In this document: positions 25,243-38,540 of the stretch, piece after piece | How the letters are laid out: every line of letters begins with the position of its first letter | How positions within the stretch are numbered: the stretch's first letter is position 1 | Source: Rhizophagus irregularis | Lineage: Eukaryota; Glomeromycota; Glomeromycetes; Glomerales; Glomeraceae | Reading direction: 5' to 3' | DNA length: 64,000 bases | Assembly (NCBI RefSeq): GCF_026210795.1 | Contig: NC_089434.1 | Location: forward strand, 5,394,001-5,458,000 | Notes under the pieces: model-generated | What the model was told of the DNA's origin: nothing | What the model saw: the letters and a program-made list of their open reading frames with translations, nothing else | The model's database searches: none | Position numbers and translations under genes: made by a program

Positions 25243-26680
25243 TGAATAGAATTTAAACCTATTACTGTTTAAAGTTAAAATAATAATTTTAAACCCAGGA
25301 ATGTCTCAGTAGATTGAGAAGGGTTAATATTAGTCAATGTGTAAGATAAGGTATTTCAATAGCCTGTTGACGACGGCTAAAGAAAGAAGGAAAAATATTG
25401 TAGTTATGAGAATTGCTCTCAGCTACAACCGTAAAGGAGCTTGTTGAAGTTGTTGATACTGTAAAATTCTTCAACTTCTATATACATTTTAAGTTTGTTA
25501 TCATACTTTTTAAAAGTATCCCCTATTGCATTAATTCAGCATTAATGCGAATAATACGAATTACTAATGGGGAATAGACAGTTTTCATGTTATTGGGAAA
25601 GTTGGTCAAGGATCTACAAGATCTTTTGCCCAATGAACATTGGTCAAGGATCTGAAGTTGAACTATTATGTATGAAACAAATAAAATAATGAACGTAAGA
25701 CAATAATGGGTTAATGACTGCGGATAAGTTGGTTGGCGATTTAATAGGACGAGATTTTGTGAGATTGATATGAGGTTAAGTTTAAGGAAGTTTTGGATGT
25801 TCATGAATTTGTTGTGAGGATTGTGAGGTTTGCAAGGTTGCGACAAGGTTGCGAGAGTTGCAAGGATTGAGGATTGTGAGGTTTTGCGAGAGTTGCGAGG
25901 ATTTTGAGAGGTTCGTGAAGTTCGAGAGTTTGTTCTTATGAATTTCGGGAGGTTTTGTTATGGTTATGAGATAATTGAAAGAGTTGTTAAGGATTGTAAA
26001 GGTTAATTAATGAAGGTTTGTACTTTGTAGAGTCAAGAAATAATTTAAATAATAATTTAAATAGTTATTTTTTTCGAAAGAGTTTAAGAAAAATGTAAAT
26101 GAAATAATTGAGAATAATTTTTTTGAATAAATTTTCGAGAGTTTTGAGAGAAAAGTAGATAAAATAATTGAGAGTAATTTTTTTTTTTTTTGAATAGAGT
26201 TTTTGAGAAAAATGTAGATGAAAAAAAATTTAATACTTATAAAGTCTAAACTATTGAAAAAAATGCATTGCGTAGTGACACTAAACCAAAATCGTCATTT
26301 CATTTATCCAATTTTACTTTTCTTTGTTTTTTTTTCAAAAAAAATATTTTTTTTTCTTATATATTATTCTTTTTTTCGCACGTGTAAACAAACAAATAAA
26401 AATTAGTAAAATAAACAAACAATTTTTGCGCATTGTAAATATTATTTTAATATATGAGAATTAGTTCTCTACGATTTTTTATCTTTAACTTAAAGATGAC
26501 TTTTTCTTGATTTTTTTAATATTAGTTCCATATAAAAAGTTAATTTAATGTTGTAAAGTCTCAAAATAACGTTTAATCGATAAAAAAATTTGAGACAAAA
26601 TTAAGAATTTAGGCTGAATTTTATTACATTTTTTTTAAAAAAATTTGATTACAATTAAATTTGATTACAATTAATAATTT
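23932..26680. other. intergenic region downstream of EED with simple repeats
   Basis: The EED 3' UTR with AATAAA near 23998 is followed by non-coding sequence. It holds a hairpin MITE (24371-24501), an (aaataaaag)n tract at about 25165-25245, and a G-rich tandem of 'aggttgcgagagttgcaagg' type at about 25815-25930. The minus-strand frame at 25523-25846 has no motif and overlaps that repeat. No gene supported. Confidence 0.5.
24371..24501. mobile_element. 131-bp hairpin MITE
   Basis: The left arm attgctaaacatcg plus cctttaccagcattaggat is mirrored by atcctaatgctggtaaagg and cgatgtttagtaat. The right arm carries an extra 17 nt between the two blocks, and the loop is about 45 nt. The terminal 14 bp match with one difference. 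It could fold into a long cruciform or RNA hairpin. No coding capacity; superfamily unknown. Confidence 0.7.
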
Positions 26681-26686
26681 TTTATT

Positions 26687-26893
26687 AATAATTATTTATA
26701 TTTATTTATATTTATTTATATTTATTTATATTTATTTATTTATTTATTATTTATTTTATTTATTTTTTATTTATTTTATTTATTTTTTATTTATTTTATT
26801 TATTTTTTATTTATTTTATTTATTTTTTATTTATTTTATTTATTTTTTATTTATTTTATTTATTTTTTATTTATTTTATTTATTTTTTATTTA
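26687..26893. repeat. T/A tandem repeat, 22-bp higher-order unit
   Basis: It starts as (atttat)n and becomes about seven near-identical copies of ttattttatttattttttat. The copies are nearly perfect, which suggests recent slippage or recombination. The 78-codon ORF across it (I/Y/L/F only) is a repeat artefact. Confidence 0.9.
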
Positions 26894-29800
26894 TTAAAAA
26901 AGTAAAAAAGCAAAAAGGCAAAAAGGCAAAAAGGCACAATAATAGGGCCGGCTTATTAAATAATATTATTTATGGATTTACAGTTTGAAGTTTGAAAGGC
27001 TGAAAAGCACCAACCAATTCATTTAATTTATTTATTGTCTATTTATTTAAAGAAATTAAAAATAAATTTATCCTTGAGACAAATAATTTATATAAACGAA
27101 TTTTTTCATGTTTATTAGATTATTAAGCGATCGTCAACAGGAAAAGGAATTTAATTAAAAAAATAAAACGTAATTTTTTTTTAGAGGTGTATGTATCTGA
27201 CTTATCCCGTGCATCTATTTTTGGACAATAATTTTTCATGTTTAATATCACGAACATCATGCGATAATTTTTTTTTTTTAATTTTAAAAAAATCTCGTCT
27301 AATTTTTCATGTTCAATTAAATATCATGTGATAATTTTTATACTAAGGAAAAAAAAATTAGAAAATTAATTTTTATTAAATCGTCTGTCCTGGCTTGGTC
27401 GGAGTCCAAGGATGATTTTCTTTTTATTTCCTTTAAAGGTCCGCTCCAGGGATTTTATATTGTTGGTTTGGACGAAGTTTTATAATGGTTTCCGATACTT
27501 TTATTCGTTATGTGATTTTCATTGTAATTCTCCTTACATAATAAATAAATAAATAAATAAAATAGTTTTATTAACACCATAACGAATTTTGAAACTAAAA
27601 CCTGTATGTAACTACATTTTCTAACGGCATATTTTATTACATTTTTTACATTATCACGTAAAATTTGGACGGGACAATACCAGCGTAATTAAGAATTTTC
27701 AGTTCGTACGATATTTGAAGATTAAACAAATTTTTATTAAAAAAAAAAAGAAATCTATAAAATAAATGAATACACGAAATAAAATGAAATAACAATATAT
27801 TAAAAATTCATGATTCTGTCAAAATAAATGAATACACAAAAGATAAAACAACTATGATTTTAATGGACACACGAGAGATAAAACAACCATGATTTGATCA
27901 GAATTCATGACTTTTCCAAAATGCATGAATATATATATCAATTAATCTAATAATAAGAAATTTCTTGCTCTAATAAAAGAAAGGAAAAGAAAAGAAAAAA
28001 ATAATATAAAAAAGAAATAGAATAAATCCTATCATGTTATTCATATTAAATACTATCGCCTTCAAGATCAATAAACCTCCCGGCAATATCTTGAAGACAA
28101 TCTTGTTGTGTTGTGTTCAACAACCATCCCTCGTTGTGACCCTATAAGGCTCGGGACGCGAGTTTTACGGTATAACGTAACTCGCGAGTTATCCATTAGG
28201 TATCTTTCGTGACTCGCGAGTTTTCGAACGTCCACCTAATATATTTGTAGTCTTGCAGTGGCTCGCGGGGTTTCCGAAAGCCCACTTATATTTGTAGTCT
28301 TGCAGTGAGATGGTGTAATCATTTTGACATTTTGATTTTTTAACAAACCAAATTTGGTTATAATTTAAACCAAAAGAATTGATTTGTGGTACTTGATTGA
28401 TTTGAAGTTTATAAAATAACGATGTTTTAAAACCAATTTGTTTTAAAAGCATTTTTCCTTCGCATTTTAAAACGGTGATTCTGATTTTGAGGTATAGAGT
28501 AATTTTTGAAATTTGAAAAAAGTGAAAAGTGGGCATTTAAATGGGCATATTTAAAAAAGTAAACAGATTTTGTCGCGAAATTTAAAAAATTTAAAAGGAA
28601 CATATTAAACGTGAATATGGCTGTAATGACCATATGGTTTTATCCGTACTAGGTGACTAGGAACCTTTAATATTTCTACATTTAGTAATTTTGATAATGA
28701 TCGATAACAATTTTGCCGGGTCAATCATGCTTGGCATATGTATATGCTATTAAATCTTGTTTGGTCTTGTTAATACTTGATATTAAATCAATAATTTTAT
28801 TTTTATCAATCAACGGACTGAGTTAAAGCGAATTAAGCCGTAAAAAGCAACTTTGCATTAATAAATTGATCGACTGTGATGGGAATTTTAAGCTATATAC
28901 CTGTATATTTCGGAAAGCATTTCGGAAAGCCAAACTGTATTACCGAAAAAATGTGATACTACATGGACATGGATAAAAGTACCGCATTAAAGAAAAAGTA
29001 TATAATACTATAGCATACATATTATCATACATATATACAGGAAGGTTGTACAGTACCATTTTATTGCTTCGGAAACTCTTAAAGAAAATGAGTTTTTAAC
29101 AGATGATTAATTTATACGTATTCTCTTATCAAACTAGATAAAAATTTCCAATATTTTTTTTTTCCAATATTTTTTTGAAAGACGATAAACTAACCCTAAT
29201 GACAATTTTTTTTTCCAATATTTTTTTGAAAAAAAAAAACTTCTCCCATAATAGACGATAAACTAACCCTAATGCAGAGGGATGCAATAAAAGTTGACAA
29301 TGGACTTTTTTGAAACCAAAGAAGAGTTATTAATTATAACTAATCACCTTTTAATGCTACATCTTTTTTTATAACATTCAAACCAAAAAAATTGTATATC
29401 AATTGTTTCGATTATTACACAATTTATTTATTTAATAAACCTGTAATTTAGCCAGTGTATCACATAACCCGAAACTATAAAGAAACTTAAACTTTAATTA
29501 TACTGTATTACGATTTTGGTGCATCTTGTAACGAAGTACTAAAAAAAAAATAATTTTTTTTTTAACAATCAGAGAAAAATAAAAACAAGAATGATTTCAA
29601 GAATTTTTTTTTTAAAAAAAAAATAATAATAAATTTTTCGCAATGACCCCAAATTTATTTTTTATTTTTTTTTTAAAAAAAAGTCTATTTTATTTTTAAA
29701 TTTAATAAAATATTATTTATAATAAAACTATAATTTTTTTTAAATTTAACCGATTCTGGCGTTAAGTTTGATTTTTTTTGTTGAAAAAGAAAACAATATT

Positions 29801-32800
29801 AATTATTTATTATTAATACTGCATTTAATAAATTAATTTAATTTTTTTTTTGTTTTTTTTCTTTGTTAAGCAAATATGTTCGCTCTATAATTACAATTGA
29901 CTTGTACGAGTAATTCTTTGTAAAATTATTTAAATTATTTATTTATTTGTTTATTTTTGTAATTTTTAATTTATCCATTTAATAATTATTATTAGTAAAT
30001 ACAATTTGGTGAAATATTTACCAAAGGATCAAGATCATGATACGATGGTCGGCCGATATTTAGCGAAAAGAATAAATTTATTAATAATAAGATGTATTTG
30101 TTAATTTGTTAATACTTACCTTGGCGTTGGCTAACTTACCTTGTTGCTGGCTGACTTATTCGATAAAGAAAATTCTCTCAACACATGCATATTGTTCATG
30201 TGGTGTTTATTTAAATTTGAATTATAGACATTCATTGAATAACCAAATATGATAGATTGATACAGGGTTTTGTCACAGAGTGACATTACACAAGATATCA
30301 GGAATATAAGATACTATATTGGTTCCCCTGCAACTTGAAATCTTAAAATCGGAAAATTTTATTATGATTTACTATGATCTGCAAAGGATCTTGATATGGT
30401 TTAGTAAATTCTTTGTAAAAAGAAAAAAAGAATTTATCAGCCACTAATATTTGATTTTCTTTTTAAAATCTTAAAATCGTAAGATAATATCATTCATTGT
30501 ATTCCGTGGCACAGTATCTATAATGAGTTGTTGTGTTTACGGTATTTATTAAAAATTTATTAACATAAAAGTTCATATGATACTCGCATATGTGAACAAC
30601 CTTATTTTCTTTTGATTTTTGAATGGGTACTTAGATATCTAGTTTTCAACTTGTTTTACTTTCGCGAATGTTTCATGCATATACAGTATTTAATAATTAC
30701 CTCTTTATTAATTTTCATTTAATAATAAAAGTCTTCTTCTGTACCAAACCTGTATTATTCATAATATATTACGCCGTCATGTTGTTTTATATCATAATTA
30801 ACGCCACCAGTGCGCGATTTCTCTATTTGTTTAAGTAGAAATTTTATTTTCGTATTTACTTTACCTTTTTTTAAAAAAAGTTTGTAGGTATTACCGCATC
30901 TTCAATGAACTCATGCACGCGTTTGTTCTTCTTTATCCCTTGACTTTGTTATATGTATGTATCTCCTTATCTCCTTATCTCCTTATTCGTTTCATACAAC
31001 TTTTTTGTTACTGCGCAAATTTCAGTTATTATAAAAAGCTGTCATTTAAGTCTCGAGAAATTCTTTATTATTATGAGATTTCACTAAAAAAACGAAAATT
31101 CATTAAATTCGTCATTCGTTTAAGATTGTTACATATATTTATGATATAATATGCTTTTTCCCTTCTTTATTTAAAAAAAAATACAAAAAAAAAAAAAAAA
31201 ATTATTTGAATGAATTGAAGTGAAAAACATGAAATGATAAATAAAAACCAAAAAAAAAAAACTTATTTGAAATCGGTTAGTTTTTAAATTTATAACTCAT
31301 GAAAATAAAAAATATCACATATTAATCTTTTTTATTTTATTTTATTTTATTTTATTTTATTTTTTTGTGCAAAATAGAAATTTCGTCGAAAACGAATATG
31401 ATTGTTCGAAAAGCTTACTTGAAGACATTCTCGCGATCTTAATTATTTTTTTTTTCTTAATCTATTAATTTTTTCTTGTTATACAACTACTACACTCACC
31501 TTCCTTTTCGTTATAATGTTCCCCGTTTATTTGTTTTTAATTAATGGATAATCTAAATCTTTATGTTTTTTTTCCCTTTATTAACCGATCCTTTTTTTTT
31601 TTATTTCTTTCTTTCCTTCTATTTTCATATTTTGTTATTTCCAAATTTTAACTTTTTCTTTTTTATTTATTATTTTCATCCATCATCTATTCCATCGTAT
31701 TAAATAAATTTTTTATTGGGCTACGTACATCTTCCAGTTTCACGTGAAAAGTACCTAATATACTAACATAAACATTTTTTTTTAGGAAAAAATTGTATTT
31801 TCAGGGACATTTCCCGGAATTCTTTTTTCATAAATGTTTGCAATGTTATATGCTTAATTCAAGAATGTTGCAGCTTGTAAATTTTTGCATCGACACTAAA
31901 AAAATTTAACAACCTTAATCGTTGTTGTACTAAATATAATCTTTACGTTAATTATGTAATAACGATAATTTTTTTTGTCTATTGTATCCAAGTATAATTT
32001 ATTAATAATAATATTTAATTAAATTGATATTATCACGGCCTCCGTCCCAAGGTGGTTCTAAAGGGCATTTAAAAATTTTAAATCAACCAATAGCGTAAAT
32101 TCATATAATGTCGTAAAAGAATGGTCAATTTAATACTTTTTTTGGTATAATTTGGCTAAGTTTGATAATTGATATATCAAATTGTCAATATTTTCAATAT
32201 ATAAATTTTTTAAAAAATGGCCGAAAGGATTTTCTATTAAAATTTTGAAATTAAAACGTCAGAAACTCCGTTTGTCACGTGATATATACCCAATCATCTA
32301 ATTCTAATTGGAGTAATGAATTTATCACGTGCCAGTCATGTACAATTACATAATCCAATTATCTTTTATGTGACTATTTAATTGTAATTATTTCTAAAAA
32401 AAAAAGAACTTTCTTTATTCATATCCAAAAACTTTTTTGAAAAATATTTTATTTTTTCTTTTAATAAACTTCTTTATTTTATTAATTTTCTTTAATTAAC
32501 TTTTTATTTTATTAATTTTTATTTTCTTCCAAAATATATTTCTCCTAAGTAGTTAATAAACCTTATCAATAAAAATGGAAAAATAAACTTATTATTAACA
32601 AGTTAACAAGGATTTTATTTGTTTTTTACAATAAAACATCTTATTAGATAATTTTTTTAATATTGAATATAATATCTAAAAATACCTTTACAATATAAAC
32701 AACTTTCACAATAACATTATTTCAAAATCCATATTTATATATTAAAATTATTAGTGAAAAATTATCTTTATAACTTTTACAGAAAAATTTATTTAAAAAA

Positions 32801-33158
32801 TAATAATTTCTTGAACACAAAAAAGTTTTATTGCAAATACTCATTTATATTCTTAAAAAATTTAAAATTGATTTTTGTTTGTTTCATAAATTTAAAATTT
32901 TAGAATTAATAGCCAGTATTTTTATTTAATAATTTTATATATTTGTAAAGTAAAATAGTAATTCCAATTTTTGAAATTTTTTTTTTTTAAATAATCAGTT
33001 AATTATTAAGGGGTTTGTTTTTTATTACACTTGCATTATATTGCACTTCTATAATATGTTACATATAAGAGTCAAAAATGATATTCTAAATCCTTTTTGG
33101 TATATTAAGAAACTTATAAACAGTCAAAAATATATATAATATAAGATTTTTTATAATA
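26894..33158. other. long AT-rich intergenic region
   Basis: No supported gene. Contents are an (aaaaggc)n patch at about 26908-26936, the CTCGCGAG repeat at 28153-28310, and a direct duplication at 29158-29275 of tttccaatatttttttgaaa plus gacgataaactaaccctaatg. There are also many (ttta)n and (tttta)n tracts, for example 31330-31362. Frames at 28189-28633 (minus) and 30913-31149 lack motifs or splice context. 33040-33120 is a dispersed repeat shared, inverted, with about 15250-15310. Confidence 0.5.
28153..28310. repeat. GC-richer 'ctcgcgagtt' repeat, about three units
   Basis: Words actcgcgagttatcc, actcgcgagttttcgaacgtcc and gctcgcggggtttccgaaagcc recur about every 50-60 bp. The last two units share 'acctaatatatttgtagtcttgcagtg' or 'acttatatttgtagtcttgcagtg'. 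CTCGCGAG is a perfect 8-bp palindrome. The GC content stands out sharply from the background. No coding frame was identified. Confidence 0.6.
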
Positions 33159-33326
33159 TACAGTCAAACCTAACCCTTGATATAGTGAATTTTTCAGACA
33201 ACTATAATAAATTTCCCTTTGCTATAACGAATTAACCAATCAAATCTCTTAAAATCTTTACTATAGTCTTATAGTGAAGTTGAGATCTGGATCCTAAGGT
33301 TCGTTATAACAAGGGTTGACTGTGTA
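33159..33326. mobile_element. pogo/Tc1-like MITE
   Basis: The left end TACAGTCAAACCTAACCCTT and the inverted right end TACACAGTCAACCCTTGTTA share ACAGTCAA and CCCTTGxTATA. The interior includes ctataacgaattaacc. The ends are bounded by TA, the expected Tc1/mariner/pogo target. It is about 168 bp with no ORF, and is the second of four related elements in the window. Confidence 0.65.
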
Positions 33327-36012
33327 GTAAATGCATAATAAAGTCTCATGCCAGTATTTTTTAAAAAATAAAAAATCTTAACAAAGTCATATAATTAAAA
33401 TGATTGATATAATTAATATATAAAAATTAGTACTAATAAAAAAATGAAATATAACATATCGCAGTTGTGGAAAAAAATATATTCCAATTATTAATATTAA
33501 CAAAATTTTTTTATAAATTTTTTGAACCAATGTTTTAATATTATATTACTTTATATTGAATAAATTTTAAAATAAAATTATTAGTTAAAAATTTTAAAAA
33601 ATAAAAATTTCTTAATATTTTTTTAATGTTTTGATTTATATTCTTAAAAAATTTAATAAATTTTAGTATAAATTAAAAATATAAAATATATTAAAATTAT
33701 TAGTAAAAATTAATTTTATAATTTTTAATGTTTTTTTTAATGATTTGATTTATATTTTTAAAAAACTTAATATTATATATTTATATTAAACAAATTTTAA
33801 TATAAATTAAAAATACAAAATGTATTAAAATTATTAGTAAAAATTAATTTTATTACTTTTTACAGTTAAAAAATAAAAATTTCTTTAATTCTATCATTAA
33901 AATTAATGAAATAAATACTTTATTTTGTCATTAAAAATATTATTATTCTAATTACTTCAGTTATCAATTTTATTAATTGCTAATTTTTTAATTTCTAATT
34001 CTATATATATCAATACTAATTTTTTACTTTTCAATTTTTAATTATAATAATCTTTATACAAACTAAATGATCATAAAATGATGATTTAATACAGTTTAAT
34101 AAAAAAAATTGTAAAATTTAAATATTAATAATTTTTATCTTACTTTTTTTTTAAATTCTATAGGTTAATTAATTAAAAAGGAAAGATCATAATATAATAT
34201 AAAATTTCTTTTTATAGTAAGATCTGTAAAGAATTTTATATATGATTTTTATATAAATCATATAAATAAATTTTAATTTTCCATATTTTAAATTTTATAA
34301 GAAGCATATTAAATATTTAAATAAAAGTTAAAGTTTTTTTAATAAAAATTTTAAGCTAATTTGACTAAAAATTAATAAACTTATTTATAAAAAAGATGAC
34401 AGATTTTATATAATTTTCCATATTTTAAATCTTATAAGAATCATATTAAATATTTGACCTAATGTCAAAATTTTTTTAATAAACATTTCAAGTTAATTTT
34501 AAAAAATGACAAATTTTATATAATTTTCCATATTTTTTGAGTTATAAGCAAATTTGTAAAATTTTAAGCTTTGTAATATTATATTAATATATTAAATATA
34601 TAGATAAATAGAACCAATGTTAAAGTTTCTTCAAGAAATTTGAAAAATTTATAAACTTGCCTATGTCAGATTTCATTGATCTTCACCTTTTACTTCCCAT
34701 TATAGGCAGATCGGCAATTAAATGAAATTAAAGATATTTATAATTTTAATTTTTATTTCAATATTTACGTAAATGCTATTTAAAATTTTTCTTCGTTTAT
34801 CTTATGATTTACGTATGATTGACTTTGTGATACTGATACATTACATATTAATTGATTCCTAGAAAAATTTTTTAATTGTATCCAAAAACGTTTAAAGTTC
34901 TTTAGGTTTATTACTGTATCACCAATGTATCACAAATGTTAAACCTCCAACTAAAGATACATTGAACGTGTACACTATAATAATATTGGCGCTCAGAAAA
35001 TATAATGAATTTTATAAATTGTGTCTGAAAAAGTAAAACAAAAGATAAGAATTTTAACAAAATGGATTGATTAAAAATTTTATTTTTATCATGAAACACT
35101 AAATGCGTCCCACTGAGATGACAATGGGCAATGGCGCATAAGAACCTAATCCAATATAATCCTTTTTAGCTTAAATGAACTTTAATCATTTGTAACGGAT
35201 TTAACACCAATCCAGTCATATTCAAATAATCTATAACTATTTAATATTGTTCTTACCTATTTATTAGTCACAATATATTTGCTCAAATATATCTTAGTTT
35301 TAAAGTCGTAACGCGTTCCTAATTATGATCATGTTACACATCATTGTATCTAAATTTGTAAATCATTTATTCCAATTGTTTCAAATTATTCCATTTTGAC
35401 CTGTTATGGATTTAATTTTATTAATGTTTATAGAAAATCTGGTCCAATCAAATCACAATGATAATTCAATATAAACGAAAATCAAAAGAAACTTGGATCA
35501 ATTATACCGTAACCGAAGAAGTTTATTGTTTTTAAAAAAAAAGTTCAAATGGTGTTTCATCGCTCTAACCATTCTTTTCAAAGCTGAATAATTGAAAATT
35601 TATAAGCAAATATTGTTCTACCGCCATCCAAATGGATCTAACGAAAATCGGATTCGGATGTACAATTGAAACATCAAATCAATGCGTTACAAAAAAATTG
35701 TAGATTAAATTTCTAATTTTAAAATACTTAACGTCGAGACTTTACTTTTTCCAGTTTAGGTCGACTAATTCGAAAACATCTATAAAATGACTATGATTTG
35801 GAGCTTTTTTCTTGAATTTATTTCTACTAGATGATTAAATATCAAAATATCCTTTCTATTAATTATTTACATTGATTAATTTTTCTCAAATAAATATACC
35901 ATTATTATTTATATTGATTCTTAAATAAATACCCTTATAAAAATCTTTATTGATTTACAGATGTCTCAATCTGTAGAATTAAAAGAGTTCTATCGACGAA
36001 AATTTAAATAAA
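33327..36012. other. AT-rich intergenic region with a local tandem
   Basis: No supported gene. 34240-34560 carries about three copies of 'ttttatataattttccatattttaaat' plus 'cttataagaatcatattaaatattt' spaced 110-160 bp. The minus frame at 34911-35099 has no motif. A short ATG frame at 35961-36011 (MSQSVELKEFYRRKFK) ends just before the ORF at 36013 and is discussed there. Confidence 0.5.
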
Positions 36013-36183
36013 ATGATCGAAGAAATCATTAAATTTTCTCTTGATGAATTTCTAGAACAAACAGACCTCTTAACTCCTTTATGCTTGCTATATTGCAAAG
36101 ATCGCTCATTTGTAATAAAAGATAACCATGAGAAGATTTTAAATCTTTATTACAGATGTAGGAAAGAGAAGCAAAAAGTATGA
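36013..36183 (+). CDS. small ORF or exon of unknown function (56 aa)
   Basis: The ATG frame reads MIEEIIKFSLDEFLEQTDLL, TPLCLLYCKDRSF, then KDNHEKILNLYYRCRKEKQK, to TGA at 36181-36183. The composition is protein-like, with amphipathic acidic and basic helices, unlike the flanking AT noise. Immediately upstream a 16-codon ATG frame (35961-36011) follows a TTTACAG acceptor-like site and ends TTTAAATAA, overlapping this start by a one-base shift. The two may be one gene broken by a 1-nt indel, or a leader ORF and a main ORF. No family recognised. Confidence 0.45.
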   Translation: MIEEIIKFSLDEFLEQTDLLTPLCLLYCKDRSFVIKDNHEKILNLYYRCRKEKQKV

Positions 36184-38378
36184 CCTATACGAATGGGAAC
36201 AGTCTGTCTCATGCTTTTATAGAATAACATTTGAACAAATATTTAAAATATATTTATTTTTTATGAAATGATGATACTATTAGTTTTATTTTTTATGAAA
36301 TGATGATACTTTTATTTTTTATGAAATGATGATACTTTTATTTTTTATGAAATGATGATACCATTAGTTTTATTTTTTATGAATGATGATACCTAACTAT
36401 AAACAAAAATTTATCTATATAATATCTAGTATATTATATTTACTAGATCATAGCTAACAAATTCACTTTTATCTAATACCTTTATTTACTATTCTGATTA
36501 AAATATTTTGATTTAAACAAAATGGAATTTACCTCCATCTAATACTTTAGAAATCATAATTAGATAATAACGTATCATCTATAAAGTGTTATATTGAGTA
36601 TATTGAGTATCTTGAATCTTAGTATTTTCACTATTCTAAAGTTAGCTATATCGTTCAAATGATTGGATGAAAATGGGCTTACGTAGTGGCCATTTTCACC
36701 AATCAATAAAGGGCCCTGTGACCGAGTGTACGCAATATTATGAAAATTGAACGTCCACGTGAATTTCTCACATGAACGTCATCCAACGAATTTCAACTTT
36801 TAGTTTTATCTACGCTTTATTTAAACTTTTCCTATAAAATTTTCATTTACATCATATTTTTTTACTCCACTTTATTATATCATTGATGTGTATTATAATA
36901 GAAACATCGATCTATGAATGTCAATAAATGTTACTTAGTACTAAATCTAAAATGAACGGCACAAAAAAAGACATAAATTAGGAAATCATTTATAGACTAT
37001 TCGATATATTTCCTCTTTTACAATTTAGCAGATACTCAAATAGCTGTAGTTGCACGGTCATTAAGTTATTGCAATTTTCAATATGTCTATTTTTCTAGTA
37101 ACTATATAATAATACCAACATAAAAGTTATGTTTAAACCATTCAGAGACGATCATACATTTATTATTACATAAATTGTTAAATGAAATTGGTTTCACATT
37201 AATAAAAAAGAACTCTATAAAAATATTCTAAATAAAATGTATACAAAAATGTAGAATGATAAAGTGTAAAATTCAATTTTTTTGAGAATCTAGTCTATAT
37301 AATTTTTTCGCAAACAGGGATTATTCTTTTTTTCACATCTATGATTTTACATTCTTATATTTACTAAAAATTAAATTGTTAATTTCTTTTTCCAATATTT
37401 TCCCCCTTGTGCCTAGAATTCATAACTTTTCTTTCGATTAAAAGTTGTGCCATATCTTTTAGTCCAAACTGGTGATATGAGTAAAAAAATTCATGTAGTC
37501 AAACATTGGTATTCTTGTCTTGGATATTTACCCTTTCTTGAATTATTTCATCTAGTGCTATTCCTATATCTACTACTTAATGCAAACTTGACATAACATG
37601 CGGTTGTTATTTTAGGGAACTTCTTCAACTTTCCCTTTATTAGCAGTGCCATGCGATCTATCCTGTTCAAAAGTAATCTTAAGATAAGTCTTTGTCATTC
37701 TTCTCTTCTTTTTCCATATCTGATTACTTTTAACACTCGTCCTCTTCTTACACGGTCCTTTATATAATTAAAGAACTTTCTTCAACTCCCGTATTAATTC
37801 CCCACCGAGTTTAAAAAAATTTTATATAAACGGGCTGTACATTAATATTATTTTTGACTACTTTAGTAAAAAATTTCTCGAAATATCAGTTCTAAAATAA
37901 TTCTATTAGTCCTATTAATTAATCAAAAAAAAATCCGTATTTTTTTTCAAAAGGCAAGTACTCTCAACATTGAGTAGGATGCCTTTTTTTTGCATAAATC
38001 TGAGATCATCCCCGTTGTTATATCTTTATCCTTTTCTTTAGAATGCTGTTGCACCATATGTTTTCTAATTCATTTACTTAATTGATCGGTTGACAATTAT
38101 CCAGTTGCTCTGATGGCATTGTTTGTTTCATGACTTTAGATTCGAAGTATTCTTGAATCGATAATTCATCTATTATTTAAGAGTATCTTAATTACTGTTC
38201 CCGAGAGAACTGCTTCCTTTCTCAGCGCGTATAAACATTTGCTTCTAGGATTTATTTCTTTTATTTAATTGCGTACCCTTGATATTCCTGTACTTTACAT
38301 TATTATTACGCAAGTGATTACGCTGCATGCAATTAAACAAATTCTACATAAACAATATTGGTCTTTTGTAGAAAATTT
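36184..38378. other. intergenic region
   Basis: 36255-36395 holds four copies of 'ttttattttttatgaaatgatgatac'. Near 37600-37760 the minus strand has a protein-like stretch (QIWKKKRRMTKTYLKITFEQ) broken by stops and competing frames, too weak to call. 38269-38484 on the plus strand is the shadow of the minus-strand ORF at 38379-38540. Confidence 0.45.
36255..36395. repeat. short tandem repeat, unit about 29 bp
   Basis: Unit tattttttatgaaatgatgatac plus tttt or cattagtttt, four copies with one lacking an A. Nearly identical copies. No coding frame. Confidence 0.8.
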
Positions 38379-38540
38379 TCAAGTTAAAGCATATTCTGTT
38401 AGATCGTGTCGTTTAGCACACTCTGCTGTTAAAAATCCTACTAGTTCTTTTTTTTTTGATGTCGTAAATCGAAAAATCCCATAATTGCAGATCAGTTCAA
38501 TAGCTTCGTTGGCTTTATCCTCCTTAAGCGCCATGACCAT
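38379..38540 (-). CDS. small ORF, probable terminal exon of an unrecognised gene (53 aa)
   Basis: The minus strand reads MVMALKEDKANEAIELICNY, GIFRFTTSKKKELVGFLTAE, then CAKRHDLTEYALT-stop. The composition is strongly protein-like and mainly helical, reminiscent of a helical-repeat segment. The frame stays open upstream for nine more codons (VLEYSTFRK) to a TGA, so the start may be this ATG or an upstream splice acceptor such as CAATTGAG. The upstream flank near 38600-38650 shares about 45 bp with the flank of the 18-kb minus-strand gene. No function assigned. Confidence 0.5.
   Translation of the reverse strand: MVMALKEDKANEAIELICNYGIFRFTTSKKKELVGFLTAECAKRHDLTEYALT

Noticed and set aside
26661-26897. 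78-codon plus-strand frame of I/Y/L/F
   Set aside because: Entirely explained by the T/A tandem repeat.
29158-29275. Telomere-like 'aaccctaatg' words
   Set aside because: Only two copies within a local duplication, not a (CCCTAA)n tract.
37600-37780. Minus-strand KKKRRMTKTYLKITFEQ segment
   Set aside because: Two other frames look equally open, stops bound it on both sides, and no splice model holds.
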